From Oikopleura dioica (lineage: Eukaryota > Chordata > Appendicularia > Copelata > Oikopleuridae), in assembly GCA_907165135.1 (NCBI GenBank), contig OU015568.1, positions 2,984,501 to 3,048,500 of the forward strand: 64,000 nt of DNA, in the 5' to 3' direction. Made by a program: the position numbers and the translations under genes. Under the pieces are notes generated by a model. It searched no databases, was not told the origin of the DNA, and saw only the letters and a program-made list of their open reading frames with translations. Positions 42,501 to 55,390 of the stretch are shown here, piece by piece; the stretch's first letter is position 1, and every line of letters begins with the position of its first letter.

Positions 42501-44372
42501 GCCTAGCGGCTTAGGGCGACATGGCCCCGGGCGAGTGCAGATTTTCTGGAAGCTGGGCTCGGATTAGCATACTTGATGAATAACATTATTAAGGCTCTAC
42601 TTCAATTTTCAAAATTTCAGTCAATTGAGTGCTACACCCTTAATTTTTTCCTCAGTAAAAGAGAATCTAGCATTGACAAGCCAATAAGTCGTCAAAAAAC
42701 TCCATTGTATAAGCTAGGCAACTTAAAACCAACGTTATTGTCCCAGTCATTTTCCGAAACAGTGGCGAGTCTCCTATTTTGGCGGCCCATGAAGTGTGTC
42801 ACGGCTTTGAAGACGACGTTGATGGGCCGTTCAAGGGCCCAATTTTCACAGTTTATTGCGTCAAAAAGAGTCTTTCCTTTTTCCTTTGAGCTGGAATTAG
42901 TGGAGGATAAAATAAGTCTTCCGATTTTTCTCCGGAATCGTGATTTTTAAAGGGGTTAATCATCATTTAGGACGATCTGATTTCTTTATCGAAAGAATAA
43001 GGGGATACCCCACGATAAAAAAAAAGAAAAGTAAGGAGGATAACCTTAAATTTTCCCTCCAAAAGATGGATATTGGAGCATCAAGGCTGATTATACAATC
43101 ATTAATTCCTACATGCATATTTATAAGTATGAACATAAGTCGGATTCCCTCCGTCATATCAAAGCCCAGCGGGTGGTCATTATCACTAAGGATCGTCCAG
43201 CGCCATATGTTCGAATTTCGAATCGAATGAGCAAAAAATCGAAAGGCGAGGCGCCTTTTCTTGTCGGATTTTCACGAAAGCCAATAATAAAAGCTAAGAA
43301 ATGAAAATGTTTAAAAAATCAATTTGAAATATAAAAAAGCGAGATCGACAGAACTGTCACTTATCATAAAAAGGTACATCTTCGGGCCGCCCCCTTAATC
43401 CTCGGGAGTCACGTGCAACCGCGAAATTTTAGCCTTTGAAAATGGCGCCTGAGAAAAGGGTAATTTTCAAAGAATTTCGAGCCGGACATTTTTTGTGTTG
43501 AGATTTAGTGGGCATTTTTTGGCAAGGGAGGAAAAGTTCAGATAAAAATACCGATGGGGAGTTGCGGTTTCAACCCGTTGCGGTACCGCAGGAACGGAAA
43601 CAGACAGGCTAGGGGGCTTAGATGTGGGCAAATTGAAACAGCAAGTTGCCAAGACTAGAAAATAGTATTCGAATTTGAAAATTGAGGAGGAGAATTTTAT
43701 TCTGAAAAAAGGCTGGCTTGATCATTATTCATGTAAAATGGGGCCAATTAGGATGATGAATGAGTTTACCCCGGACCTCGTTTTTTCGAACAGCAAATTG
43801 CAATAAATCAACTGCTAAAATGGAAATAGAAGGTTGTCAATTTTTTCGCAGCAGATTTTAAAAATGATTCTTTTGCGTCAAAAAATAAAGGTGTGAATCT
43901 GTTAAAATTATCAGTCAAAAAAACAGGTTTAAATTTATCAAATTTGAAGGCAATTAAAAAGATAATTCCATTACTGAGAAACCAAACTGGGGCTCATGAA
44001 AATCCAAGCGTAAAATTCAACCCACCGAAGGAATAAGAAAACCCCAAAAGTCGGCCACAGGGAAAGTATAATCTTCTCAGCGCCCCTCTGAGATAATTCC
44101 GATCGACACCTGTAGTAGGTCACCTCCGAGTTGAGCGCAGCAGGTCTCAGGTGCCAAGGAGTTAAGGGGGGATTTCGGCAATTTGAAAATATACCGGAAA
44201 ATTCGATAGAAATAACTCTGATTTTGAGAAAAGACAACTCGAAAACCAAACACAATAAAAGTTTTATTGGGGAGTTTCTGTTTAAACATTGACGTAGCTA
44301 ACGAAACTTGCCTCAACTTCCGCCCTGCCCTGAGGCGAGTGAAGAAGAGATGTAAGGCCAATACACCGCCAA

Positions 44373-44403
44373 GGGACTACTTAAGGGCCTCCCTTAAGTA
44401 GTC
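44373..44403 (+). repeat. Perfect short palindrome
   Basis: GACTACTTAAGGG and CCCTTAAGTAGTC flank a 3-5-nt centre; the right arm's AGTAGTC motif is then repeated twice more up to 44420 (CAAGTAGTCGAGTAGTCG). It may be a decayed element end. Confidence 0.55.
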
Positions 44404-45913
44404 AAGTAGTCGAGTAGTCGTTAAACTAAATCAACTTAGTTCAATTAAACACGGGCCGCTTTTTTATCAAGTGGGCTGTTTTTTGTCAGGATCTTCCTTT
44501 TTGGGGCCGGATTAGGCGGAAAAAAGCGGCCCGGAGCCGATAATTAGACGGAAAAGAATGAAAATGGATTACCGAGGGCATTTCCGGTGGAACTTTTTCT
44601 TTTCAATTTTTAAATTTTTGAGCTGGGAGAAAACCGTTCTAAATGGCTTTTAATTACTGCCGGATGTCCGGGAAATTTAGACCTTTTTCGAGATGATGCC
44701 CATGTGGGAAGGATAGATAAGGGTTTGCCGCGTCTCTTGGAAGAAAAATCTTTTTAGAATTTCGAGTCAAAAATGCAGAAAAAAGGGTTGAATCAAAAAT
44801 GTGAAAAAAACTTACAAAAATAGAAATTCTCGTTCTTGGCTTCTGAAGAGCTTCGTTAAATCTCTAGCTTCGATTGTTTCTCTTGTTGAAAAGTTTTGCC
44901 TTTTTTGCAGAAAAGTGGCAGTTTATGGGTGTTGTTTGTATTAGATTAGCGCATGGCTCGGCTCCGCGCGCTACCTTCGCTACCACCGCCGCGGTATACC
45001 AGCGCCACCTGGCGAAATGCGCAGCGCGCCCGTGCGCGCCATCGGAGCGGGTTGATGAAAAATACTTTATGAATTTAATTAAGCATTTTAAAGGCCTTTT
45101 CTTAACATAAAGTTGAAAGCATGTTCATCATGAATCTCAAAAATGCTTCGAAAACTTAGTCTGATTCTTAAAAAAAGTTCAGATTAAATGAAAAACTTAA
45201 ATTCTTATTGACTCATTTTATCAAGGAATTATGATTTCTGCATTGACGGTTTTCAGCTAAGAAAAGGATCATATCATCAGATTGCTTCTTTCTTTGGGAA
45301 CTTTCAGTAAAAGTAGATTCTATTCTAGGAAGATCTTGCTAAGCCTCCTCGAGAACAAGTGGCTATAGTCTGAAATGAAAACAGTCATTTTTGCATAATT
45401 CACGCATTCAGATTTCGAGTGACATCTCCACTGATCTGATTTTACGTTTTCATGCACCTGTTACAGCCACCTCCCTCCCATTCTCTCCATCAGCTGTTTT
45501 TGTTTTGAAAAAAGAAGCCGTTTTTGTGATTCTGAGCTCAGAAAAAAGAGTATCCTCTTTCTTTTTTGTCGCTTCTGACGGTCTTTGAACGGATCAACCC
45601 ACGATGACAGGTTAATTTTTATCGTCGCCTGATCACGTGGTATCCCGTTTCCGAATTTACGCACCGATTGTTTCTCAAGCCTTCTTACTGTCACTCAAAA
45701 AAAGGAAATGGAATTTATCTGGAATGAAAAAAAACTGCGATAAAAAAACTTTCCAAGCCTGAAAAGAATTTGGAACTACTATTCGGATGAATGGGGAAAG
45801 TGGGATGACTCGAGTGTGAGCGCATATCTTATCAGCGAGACGTAATTACGACTTGTACGGGCGAAATGACTTCCAGCAGTGAAATATGAGAAAAGGGAGA
45901 GAACACTTTCTTC

Positions 45914-45971
45914 TGCTCTGAGCAACCTGAGTAGAAACCTGAGTCAGGCCCTGTATTAAACAACAGGCTGT
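45914..45971 (+). repeat. Half copy of the palindromic element
   Basis: Only the left arm is recognisable (CAACCTGAGTAGAAACCTGA followed by GTCAGGCCCTG). No matching right arm follows, so it is truncated or solo. Confidence 0.6.
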
Positions 45972-46051
45972 TTGTTAGCCTTTGTTTTTCCCGATTTTAT
46001 TTGTCAGAAAAAATTTTGAACCCAGAATTAATCCGTCAATAAAAATCTGTA

Positions 46052-46427
46052 CCGTCGTTTTCCATCTTTAGAGCGTTTTTCAGATGACAAGGGTAGACCA
46101 AAACGCTCTTAAGTTGGAAAATTTACGATCAAACTAGGATGACAGTGGTAAAAAAATGATGAATGAAAATGCATAAAATGAATTTTTTCCATCTATTTAT
46201 GATAAAAAAATTACGATCTTTGAATCAGAGGCTATGATTTCACCTGAAAAAAAGCGTTGAAAACAATTTTTTTCAATGATTTTTCAGGTTGAAATCAACG
46301 ATATTCTAATTATTAATTAATAATTCCTAAAAACGCTCTAAAGTTGGGATTTTTTCAGATGACAAAATATGGAAAATATTGGCAAAAACGCTCTTAAGTT
46401 GGGCGCTCTTAAGATGGAAAACCACGG
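46052..46427 (+). mobile_element. TA-flanked inverted-repeat element (MITE-like)
   Basis: CCGTCGTTTTCCATCTTTAG at the left and a right end whose inverse is CCGTGGTTTTCCATCTTAAG, each bordered by TA (46050-46051 and 46428-46429). The motif AAACGCTCT(T/A)AAGTTGG recurs inside three times (about 46101, 46333, 46386). No open frame is credible. A TA target duplication is typical of Tc1/mariner-type elements, an inference at superfamily level. Confidence 0.75.
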
Positions 46428-47099
46428 TATATTCTCCAAATCCAAGTACCCCCCTTTGTTTAATTTCCCGATCGGCATATCAGAGTCGTCAGGGGCTTTG
46501 ACAATTTGGACAAGGTCTCCCACAGGCAACTGATAAAATCACACTTGGGCGATAAATTGGCAGCCCACCGATGAGTAAATATGCACTTTGTCAAATAAAA
46601 TCCGCATCTTCAAGGCCACATCAATCAAATTTCCGATCGGATATCATGATTTCCAAAGTCGATTGCGATCTTCTTTGATTCCCAGAAATTTTCAGGTTCT
46701 CGAACATCGATTACAGTTACTCCACTTCCGAACTCGTTTTACAACTTGGATCGATTTTCGTTTCCTTTTTGTGTATCATGGAAAACCGGAAACTGAGCGA
46801 GTAACAAGTATTTGGAGAAGGCGGAAGTTGGAGAGCTAAAATACAGACTCGGGACTTTTCAGACTAAACATCGGCAAAATATTTACACTGGTGTTTTAAC
46901 GCGATTTTGGAGGGCTTGATGGTTACTACGAATGACTGAATAAATTTATTTATGAATTCTGTGAGACAGTTTTCACCCTGGGGGTAAATATTTTGGGAAA
47001 TTCACAAAATAAATTTTTGAATTAATTTTTGAGAGACCCGCGCAGTCGAAAGTTCAGTAAATATTTCTTCAATATTATTTTTCAAATTGCATTTTGATT

Positions 47100-48626
47100 T
47101 CAAATCATCTTGACGAGCTGACCATCGCCTTGGGTTATCTCATGAATTTGCGCTTTCGAACGGAACTCGCAGATATTCAAATAAGCCACTAAAGTTTAGT
47201 TTAAAATTTATTAACCAAAAGATACTACATTCAAGAAGACGTTGACCACCATTTAGTTCGAAAGAATTTCTTCCATGCAGCATTCTTCGATTGTTGAAAA
47301 CTTGAAAAAAAATTCCAATAACGATCTTTCAAAACAGAAACTCACCAAGACATTCACCAGCGTCAAGTTTTCTGATTGTTTTTGTCGGAGACTCGTTTAC
47401 TTTCTCCATGAAAAATCTGTACGCCTTCAAGTACTCGCTCGTCATCGAAACATTTTTGCTTTTTCCTTCAAATGCTGGTCCCCAGTTGATCCTCGTGATG
47501 ACTCCTTCGCCGTCAACGACGATATGCGGCTGTTCCCATTCGATGTAGACAGGATCGTCTCGATCCCAGTGGATTTTGATATCGGACTGGAGTCTCGCAC
47601 AGAACTTTGAAGTGATCTGGCGAGCATTTTCGAACCTCTTCCGCAACTTCGAATGCGTCGATCATGATTGATTCGCCACCTGAAAAAGAGAAATTAGACT
47701 TTTTCGATTTTTTCATTCTGCACATTAGTTCTCCAGAAATAGACTAGCTCATAGGAAATATTTGTTGAAACAATTCAGACAGAGTTTTGAGCAAAAACAT
47801 GAACGAATAACGCTTCAATAAAGAGGGCAAATTTTATCAATAAGCTCACTCAGATAAGTCAATTAATTAGTTTCGACAAAACTTTCGTCTTTTTCAACTA
47901 AATTTTTCCCTACCTTCGACGCATTCGTCGTTTCTTCTACAAAGCATGAAAGAAACTCCTGGTGGCGATTCCATGTAAGGATAGTCCATGTGCGGGCCGA
48001 GATAGATGCCCGAAAGCGCAATATTTATCGGATTCGGCCCATTCTTGATTTCCTGCGTCACTCCGTAAAGAGTCGTGACAGGTGGTGCAATCTTACTCTC
48101 GCAGCCTTTGATCACGCAGTAGCCGTCCTCCATCACATTTTTGGTAAGCGCGTGTTTTCCTGCTTCGTTTTCAAGCTCCAAGAAATCAACTTCGGGATTC
48201 GTGATTCGCTCGTATATCATTTTCGTCGCTGCTTTTGTTCGAGCGACTTCGTCTCTGACAAATTTTCTGAGAACTTCTCCCGGAATCATGCCCTCATGGT
48301 CCTCTCCTTTGATGCGGAATTTCAGGACGTCGTCAACGAAAAAAGCCGCTTCCAATTCAAGATCGCTAGGCCAGGAAAGCGGAGAAATGGTTTTTTGACC
48401 CGAGCCTTTTTGTCGGCAATCGCCGCAGTGGCAATTGAATCTTGAAATTTTCATCTCTCTTTTTGCCTTATTTAAATTCAAGGTACCATAGCCAAATTGT
48501 CGAAAAACTATACCCAGAAACATTTCCATTTGTTCGAAGAGCCAGATTCGCGTGATCAGCTGAAAATTGATTGACTCTGAAAAATCGTTGAAAACATTGT
48601 CTCTTGAAAATATTGAGCATTGTCAT
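47100..48626 (-). CDS. Gamma-butyrobetaine / trimethyllysine dioxygenase-like enzyme
   Basis: These Fe(II)/2-oxoglutarate dioxygenases act in carnitine synthesis. The N-terminal Zn-type motif C-H-C-G-D-C (near 48435) and the catalytic H-M-D within L-G-P-H-M-D-Y-P-Y-M-E-S-P-P-G fit the family; downstream are G-G-E-S-I-M-I-D-A-F-E-V-A-E, I-E-W-E-Q-P-H-I and the distal His in N-R-R-M-L-H-G-R. At least five exons are joined by short introns, ending K-M-I at 47100. I place the start at the ATG at 48626 because it opens a basic, hydroxylated leader (MLNIFKRQCFQRFFR) that would suit mitochondrial import. The frame changes before the C-H-C motif, so the first intron is not settled. BBOX1 and TMLHE cannot be told apart here. 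Confidence 0.78.
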
Positions 48627-49588
48627 TTTTGAATATGGTAGAAAAATTCCTTTCCCGGCGGTTTTATGTTGGCCGAATTGAATCCTAAGGGACAAAAGTT
48701 CTCCTGAAATCCAGCCAAATCCAGTTCAGAGGCAACTTTTGCTGAAACAATTTGCAAAAAGTTTTGAGTCAAAACTTAATAGCATAAATATGAGGGAATA
48801 GAGCGTTCGTTAAATTTACAATAACCAAGTTTCGACATTTACACACGAGCTTTGCCGTCCTTAAAATCATTTAAATTGTAATTTTTAGGTTAATTTACCT
48901 GATGATTTTGATAGCTTGTTGGATAAAATGACGGTTATTTTTGAAAGAAAACAAGCCATTTTCTTATAAAACTAGATATAAAAACTAATCTTTATTGTTG
49001 AAAAATTTAGAAAGATGAGAGTTGTTTTAGGACGAAAGGTATATTTTCGAGTTTCTAGAGCTCGGGTCGATCTGAGCTTGTTGTTGCCATAAATGCTCAG
49101 ATTACTAGAGACCAGAAAACGCGGCGCAGCAGACGCAGGATTTTGCCGAAAACGCTGCCAAAATGGGCAGAGACTCGTTTTCGCGCTTCAGCAAAACTTC
49201 AAAAAGATTCACAGTCGGAATATGGGCGAACGGTAGGACGATTTCGCGGACGAAATATGTCTAAAATTATATTTCTTGAGAAGATAATAAAGACAAAGAA
49301 GTTTTACACCCTCATGCGGAGCTGTTTAGGATGAAACTTATTAGGGACTTCAGGAAGAGTCTCAATTTACCAAAAAATGCAAGGAAACCTGATTTTCAGC
49401 ATAAAAGATAATTTCGATCTAGAATTTTGCACCATTTTTGAGGCTCAAAAAGATTGCTAGAAAACTTAACAGAAATGGAAGCAGACGTAGAAACGCCAAA
49501 GTACCACGCATCAGACATAACCGACCAGGCAGGATTTCCACTCCCCAAATGAACCCTTTTCTGTTCCATCTGGGCGAAGTGTAAATCC
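48627..49588. other. Intergenic region between the dioxygenase and CatSper1-like gene
   Basis: Nothing clear was seen apart from AT-rich sequence and short open frames. The 5' exon(s) of the CatSper1-like gene probably lie here. Confidence 0.3.
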
Positions 49589-52500
49589 GTGCAGGCAAAA
49601 CGCTTGAAATTGCTGCAAGACAACCCGACAGCGCTCGTCAAATTCAACACCTTCAATAGGCGCAAGGGTAAGTTCTCTTCCTTGATGTCAGCCTGCTCAA
49701 CCGCTTTTCTAGACAAACAAGAGAACGCGGACCTAAATCAAGTTCAAAAAAGTCGACTTCATCGTGTTCGATTCAAGTAAAATCGATCAAATAAGTCCGT
49801 TAGTAATTCCTTTCTTCAGTCTCTCAGCATTTCCGCCTGTCTCTTACATCGCGAACGACATTGCGGATTCGAGGTTTTTCAAGAAGTTCATGAAGATCAT
49901 CGTTTATCTGAGTACATTGACTCTGATTTTGAGGACATCCCTCATTGTTGAAGGTATTCTCCTTCATTTTTGAACCTGTTCATTCGACAATTCTAGCGGA
50001 AAGATCATTCGAGGTGGCAAAGCCAAAGAGTGTTCCGATGGACATCAACTTCTGGTTCTTCAACACGATCGTGCATCCAGACTTTCCATCAACCACCATC
50101 TATGATAGATTTCCTTCCGAAATGCTTTCGACGATCAGACTAACGGGCGAACAACAAAGCGAGGAATATCCGTATTCGAATGACACGGATTCAAACGGCA
50201 ATACGGTTCATTCCTGCGATTTCGGACCGGATGATGGCTGGCCATTATGGGCTTCAATCTTTACAACATTCTCTAAAAGTCTGTCAGCTTGGGGCAATAG
50301 CAATGGTTCCGCCTATCCTCGATCTGCATGCGCACCGATTATTGGTAATATTCAAAGGTATTTCGAATTATGTACTCCGTGGAACATCACTTGAATAATT
50401 CAGGGAGATCTGGGCGCTGTACTACAGCGATTTCATCAAAGTGGTCGAATTGATCGTCAACTTGATCTTTACCATCGAATTCTTTCTCTACCAAGCCGAC
50501 GTCATTCTCGACTGGAACCCGTCGCGCTACTGGGGAAATGCTTTCAATCAGATGGAATTCGCCATTGTCGTCACTTGCTGGGTCTCTTATGCGATGGATT
50601 ACTTTGCAACTTCGTATTTCTTTCAATCTTTCTTCCATCAAAGGTATTTTTTTAACTATAAAAGCCAACTAGAGACTCCCAAAATAGAGTCCCTTTTATA
50701 ATCAGCAAATAATCTTTACAATTTTCTAGCCATATTGGAACCTTCGAAAACATATGCGGCGAGAACAACGACTTTCAAGCTACATTTTCTGAAGGATCTG
50801 GCTCGTTCACTTACGATCTCTCAGAACTCTGCCGCAAAGCCCGCGAAGAGCGAGACACGCCCGTCTACTCCGCCACAAATCCATTCTCAACGATCCTCTA
50901 CACGATTTTCAACCGACAAGAGGAGCATAAAAAGATTCAAGAGCGATTCACAGGGTCTGCAAATGGACGATATTGCGATGGAATGAAGAAATGGGGCTTG
51001 GAATCGGAAAACGGCTGGTTCTATACGTACCTTTGCGAGCACTCTGACCCCTATGAAAATAATTTCATGGGATTCATCGGCTACTACGGCTTGACTTCGA
51101 TTATCAAGAGCTTCCGTTTCATCAAAATCGTTTTCTTGGACACTCAAGTTAGACAGATTCTCATGGGTCTCCGAAAAGCCTTCAAACAGATGAAGATTAT
51201 CATCCTCCTAATGGGTCTTCTTTTGGTCTTCTTTATCTTCTTGTTCACCAGCTTTTTTGAAGTCCGCAACAACAAGCTTCGTAAGTAAAAATTTTAGTTC
51301 TTTATCATGCTACTTTCATTTTTTCACAATAAATTTTTAGAGAACAAATGGACATATGAAGATTTCTCCGCTGACGCTATTCGATATCAGCAGCTAAAAC
51401 CGGGTGAGGATGATGGTTTTGTCGTCTTCAGCGGTTTTATTGATATCTACTGGACTTTCGCGACGCTTTTTCAAATCCTCACTCTCGATCAATGGTCAGA
51501 AACCTTCGACAAGATCCAGCGCGGCCAGCTCGAGCACATTTACGACAACCAAACCTCTTTCTGCGACCTTCATTCCTTCCGATCCCTGACTGGCTACAAA
51601 GAACGATACGCAAGTGAGCAGTACGATTGGGGAATGAGCGAAATCACGAGCTACATTTTTGCCATCGCTCTTCCTCTGATGTGGCTTTGGCTTGCAAATG
51701 TTACTTTCAAGAACTTGATCACTGGCATTATTGTCAACTCGTTCCTTGAAGACTCGAATGAAAAGCGATACGATCAGACGGAAGAAATTATTGAAAACGA
51801 AGTCAAAGAGCTGGAAAAAGAACTGGCCGGCGAGTCGCAGTATGATCGAGTTCCGATAAGTATGATGGAACCAATAGGCTCCGCTGAATCTATGAAAACA
51901 AGTCAATCTGGCAAAACTGACATTGAGCTACAGGAATGGGGTCAGAATTCGACTAAGCTTGAAGCAAAAGAAGGCGGACTTTTTTACCCTTATTGCAGAG
52001 TGTTAATAATACGATCAAAACACTTGAAGAAAGAGCCCTTTTTATGCGAGAAAACTATTGGAAACCACATCGATGGCCACTATTCAAGAAACATTTTCCA
52101 TCTCTTAGTGAAATGAGCGAGAACTTGTGGCAGAACTGCTCCATCAAAGGCATTTTCGGACTCATCAAAATTGGGTTCAAGAAGATCTGGAACGCGCTGA
52201 TCAATTGCTGCAAAAAGAAAGAAAAGGTCGAAGACAGGATTCCTGATGCTTTTGGACATCATATTCGATCGTTTGGAGGAATGACGCTAGATATTGAAGC
52301 AGCTTCGGAGTCGACGCTTTTGAGAAGTGATGCGGATATGCCAAGCCACACGCAATACACTTTCGACTCTCACGAGCCGGACGATTCTGATGATGAAAAT
52401 TTCCTCTCGCTCCGAAAGAGTCGCGAAGACGGGCAAGGCAACAGATCCGCCATTGCATCGTCTCACATGATGAAGCACCCAGCGATTACAAACAGCCATC

Positions 52501-53095
52501 TTGCCCAAATGATCCAGGTTTTAACATTTTTAAATACCTTTTCTATAAATTTCTAGCGCCGAAAAAGTCTGATGAGCCACGCATCAAAACAAAGTTACGA
52601 ATCTTCTTCCTCTCTCGATCCTTATTCGAAACATTCTCTGTTCTCGAAAGGATCGGGTGGCAAAATTTCCGGCAAAAGAAGTGGCGACTCGCATGCAAAA
52701 ATATTTCCAAGCGATCTACTCAATCCTGAGAAAAACCTCAGCAATAACGAGTCATTCCTTACCGAAACGAGTCGATCTACTCAAAAAAGTCATACTACTG
52801 GCCAGGGAGATAATCCAGATGAAGTCGAACACGCCAACTGGGAGATTTTGATTCAGATTCACGAAGACAGGATCAGGAAAGGGCTCAAATTTTGACTAGT
52901 TTTTGCCATTTTCACTGTTGAACTTGAAAATTTGAAACCCGAAAAAGCGGAACACCACGAGATACGCTCTGGCCACAAGACTCGCTCTTTGTCTACCTTG
53001 AATTGATGGAAAAGCTTCAAGAGAATCTTCAAGAAAGAGCTGAAATCATGCGAATCTTTTCCACTCTTGTCGTCGACGGAAATGATACAAGCTAA
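49589..53095 (+). CDS. CATSPER1: CatSper1-like sperm cation channel subunit
   Basis: CatSper is the voltage-gated, pH-sensitive Ca2+ channel of the sperm flagellum. A single six-pass domain is visible: S1 (FMKIIVYLSTLTLILRTSL), S2 (VELIVNLIFTIEFFL), S3 (MEFAIVVTCWVSYAMDYFA), S4 (F-R-F-I-K-I-V-F-L-D-T-Q-V-R), S5 (IIILLMGLLLVFFIFLF), the pore F-Q-I-L-T-L-D-Q-W-S with the CatSper T-x-D-x-W motif, and S6 (N-L-I-T-G-I-I-V-N-S-F). The C-terminal helix L-F-V-Y-L-E-L-M-E-K-L-Q-E-N-L-Q matches the end of CatSper1. Unusual are long S1-S2 and S3-S4 loops of roughly 110-140 residues with several Cys and N-glycosylation sites, and a long Ser-rich C-tail. The last intron (52877-52947) seems to be GA-AG. 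The true start is not resolved; the coordinate marks the first exon I can place. Confidence 0.8.
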
Positions 53096-53180
53096 TTATT
53101 TCCCGTCGAAAATTATATCCTGCCATTTATTCAATGAATAATAATAAGTATAAAATGTTTTTAAAATCGTATAATTATGT

Positions 53181-55390
53181 TTATTGAAAGAAAATACTTT
53201 TTGATAGCAGCAGATTTGTGTCTTTAACAAGATCATTTTTTGTTGGGTCTCCTCGGTAAAGGTCAAGTAGCTAAAAGTCGTGAGCAGACTTTTTCAAATA
53301 AATGATTACCTCTAAGAATTTATCTCTTTCGTTGTCATAGAAATTTCCGGTGCACCAGTCAGTTCCGAGGTAGCCTTGTTTTTCGTAATAGCCTCCGATA
53401 TCAATGGGAATTATTCTTTTTGTTTCATAGTAGGCTTTCGCTGATCCACTTTAAATTGGTTTTTGAGAAACTCCTAAATTGAGAGAACCCTTTTTCAAAA
53501 ACCAAAACCCATAAACAGGCCCCATTCGCTGAAAAATCCTCGTGTAAAGCTTCCCATTTTCATCCCCTGGAATCGGCGGTAGAACATGTCCTTTGCTCTT
53601 TTGCTCCTCAATGTAATTAAGAATCTCCTCTATGATTTCAGAGTAGGCTTCTGGATTTTCTGAATCAGGACCGACGAGATTCTCAATTTCAAATGGGTCC
53701 TCCTCGAGATTGTACAAGCTGTATCCGTCCAGCAGGACTTTTTTCTCATAATCGTCAGCAACAGTAATCGACTCCGAGAATACTCTTTCCCAGTAGCTGC
53801 TCGGGCGATCGAAAAATCTTCGTAGCTCGCTGTTTACTGTTACTTTCTTGGATGCATTTGTCTTTTTTAGAAAAGATTTTTACAAAAAATTGCACTTAAA
53901 GATTTCTTGTCCGATCAAAATTATTGCATCCGTTCCTGGTTTGTCTGCATTTTCATCGCATTTAAAAGTATTTACCTTCATATTGAAGTTCATAAATTTA
54001 TACCTTCCATATCTAACAGCAATCTGATCCTCCCACCTTTGCTTCTTCTCATTGTAAAAATCCAAAACGCCGTAGACAAAACTCTCCCTCTTATTCTTCA
54101 CCCATCGATTTTCAAGTTCTATTTTTCTCGAAATTCCGTCCATGCTTGAGTCTGGCTCGATTCCCGCGAAATCAAGAAAGGTGGGGACCCAGTCGACGAT
54201 GTGGAAGGGATAGTTCAACCTTGATCGTGCGAATTTTCTAGTGGTGGATATGAGGAAAGAGGGGCTAAGAACACCGCCCTCAAAAAGAGAGTTTTTAAAT
54301 CCCTTGTACGGGTAGTTGCATGCTCGTGGGGTGTAGTCAAGCTCATCATAATCAACTGCGCTCGAGTCGGGACTTCTTCCGCCGCCAAATTTCTTCACAG
54401 CGCCTCCGTTATCCGACTGAAAAACAATCAGCGTCTCTCTATGTTTGTCCTTCTTTGCTTGTTGGTAAATCTCTCTGACAGCCGTATCGATTTGGTTGAC
54501 AGCTGCGAGGTGTTCAGCCCGAGTGTAAGCGATTTCAGGGTGCTTTTCTTGGATTCTAGCGATGAGCTCTTCCGGCGCTCGGGTTGGCTCGTGAGGCGCG
54601 TTGAAAGCGAGATAGACGTAAGCAGGCGTGTTGGTCTTCTTTGATTGCTTGAGAATTTCAACTGTTCGATCGCGAAACAGATCTGTAGTCCATTCTCCAT
54701 CAGATTGTAAGTCAAGTTTGTGCCGTTCCTCTGTATTGTCGTAGAAATCATGGAAAAATGTCTTTGATCGTTTTATGTAATGTCCTCTGTAATCCACAGC
54801 GCCGGAGTAGTGGCCATAAAAAGTGTCGAAACCTCGGTTTGTTGGGAGATACGAGCTGTTGCAAACTCCTAAATGCCATTTTCCAACGGCGTGCGTGTCG
54901 TAGCCGACTTCTTTCAAATACTCAGGAAGGGTTTTGTCATTCGTATTCATTCCGAAGGGGACTTCTCGGGCGATCGGAAAGGATCCCATGCCGCTTCGGA
55001 AAGCATAGCGGCCAGTGAGAGCCATAGCACGGGAGGGGGAACACCGATGGGAGGAGTACATTTGCGTAAACTGAGGGAGTGAGAAAGAGGTTGTTCGACC
55101 TGACTTACTTGGGTTCCATTTTTAACGAGTTTATCCATAAACGGAGTTGATTCTAGCCCAACATTGTTCCAACCAACATCTGCCCAGCCCAAATCATCGA
55201 CCAAAATATACACTTCTCTGTTTTCAATACTCTATCTCTAGATATGAAAATTTGGGAAATAAAGGAAGATTTTTTTTAATTTGATAGAAAACAGTCCTAT
55301 ATTTGGTCTTTCATCCTGACTTTCTTCTGCAAAACTCTCTGTAGTTAAAAATGAAAGAATAAGTGCCAAACATGTCCGAATTTTTTTCAT
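53181..55390 (-). CDS. ARSB: Arylsulfatase B-like lysosomal/secreted sulfatase
   Basis: Sulfatases remove sulfate from glycosaminoglycans. The ATG at 55390 gives a signal peptide (MKKIRTCLALILSFLTTESF). After an intron comes V-Y-I-L-V-D-D-L-G-W-A-D-V-G with metal-binding Asp residues, then the active-site motif H-R-C-S-P-S-R-A whose Cys becomes formylglycine, and G-K-W-H-L-G. Further blocks are F-N-A-P-H-E-P-T, F-Q-S-D-N-G-G and P-Y-K-G-F-K-N-S-L-F-E-G-G, which are strongly ARSB/ARSI-like. The C-terminal part is interrupted by short introns near 53880, 53490 and 53300 and ends K-S-I-F-F-Q at 53181. The first intron (55296-55213) appears to have GA-AG ends. All catalytic residues I can check are present, so it should be active. 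Confidence 0.88.

Larger units (their letters stand above)
36856..47099. other. About 10 kb without a supported gene, upstream of ADGRL
   Basis: Open frames here are short, mostly overlap on both strands and have no family motif. The frame at 37306-36917 (-) begins with a hydrophobic run and could hold the missing ADGRL signal-peptide exon, but I cannot show a splice. The stretch contains palindromic elements (38331, 39481, 45914), a TA-flanked element (46052), a perfect small palindrome (44373) and a GC-rich patch at about 44955-45055. Distal regulatory sequence for ADGRL or an undetected non-coding gene are both possible. Confidence 0.4.

Noticed and set aside
42106-43304. Series of open frames of 60-125 residues
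   Set aside because: No motif, no splice pairing and no membrane or signal pattern; typical chance frames.
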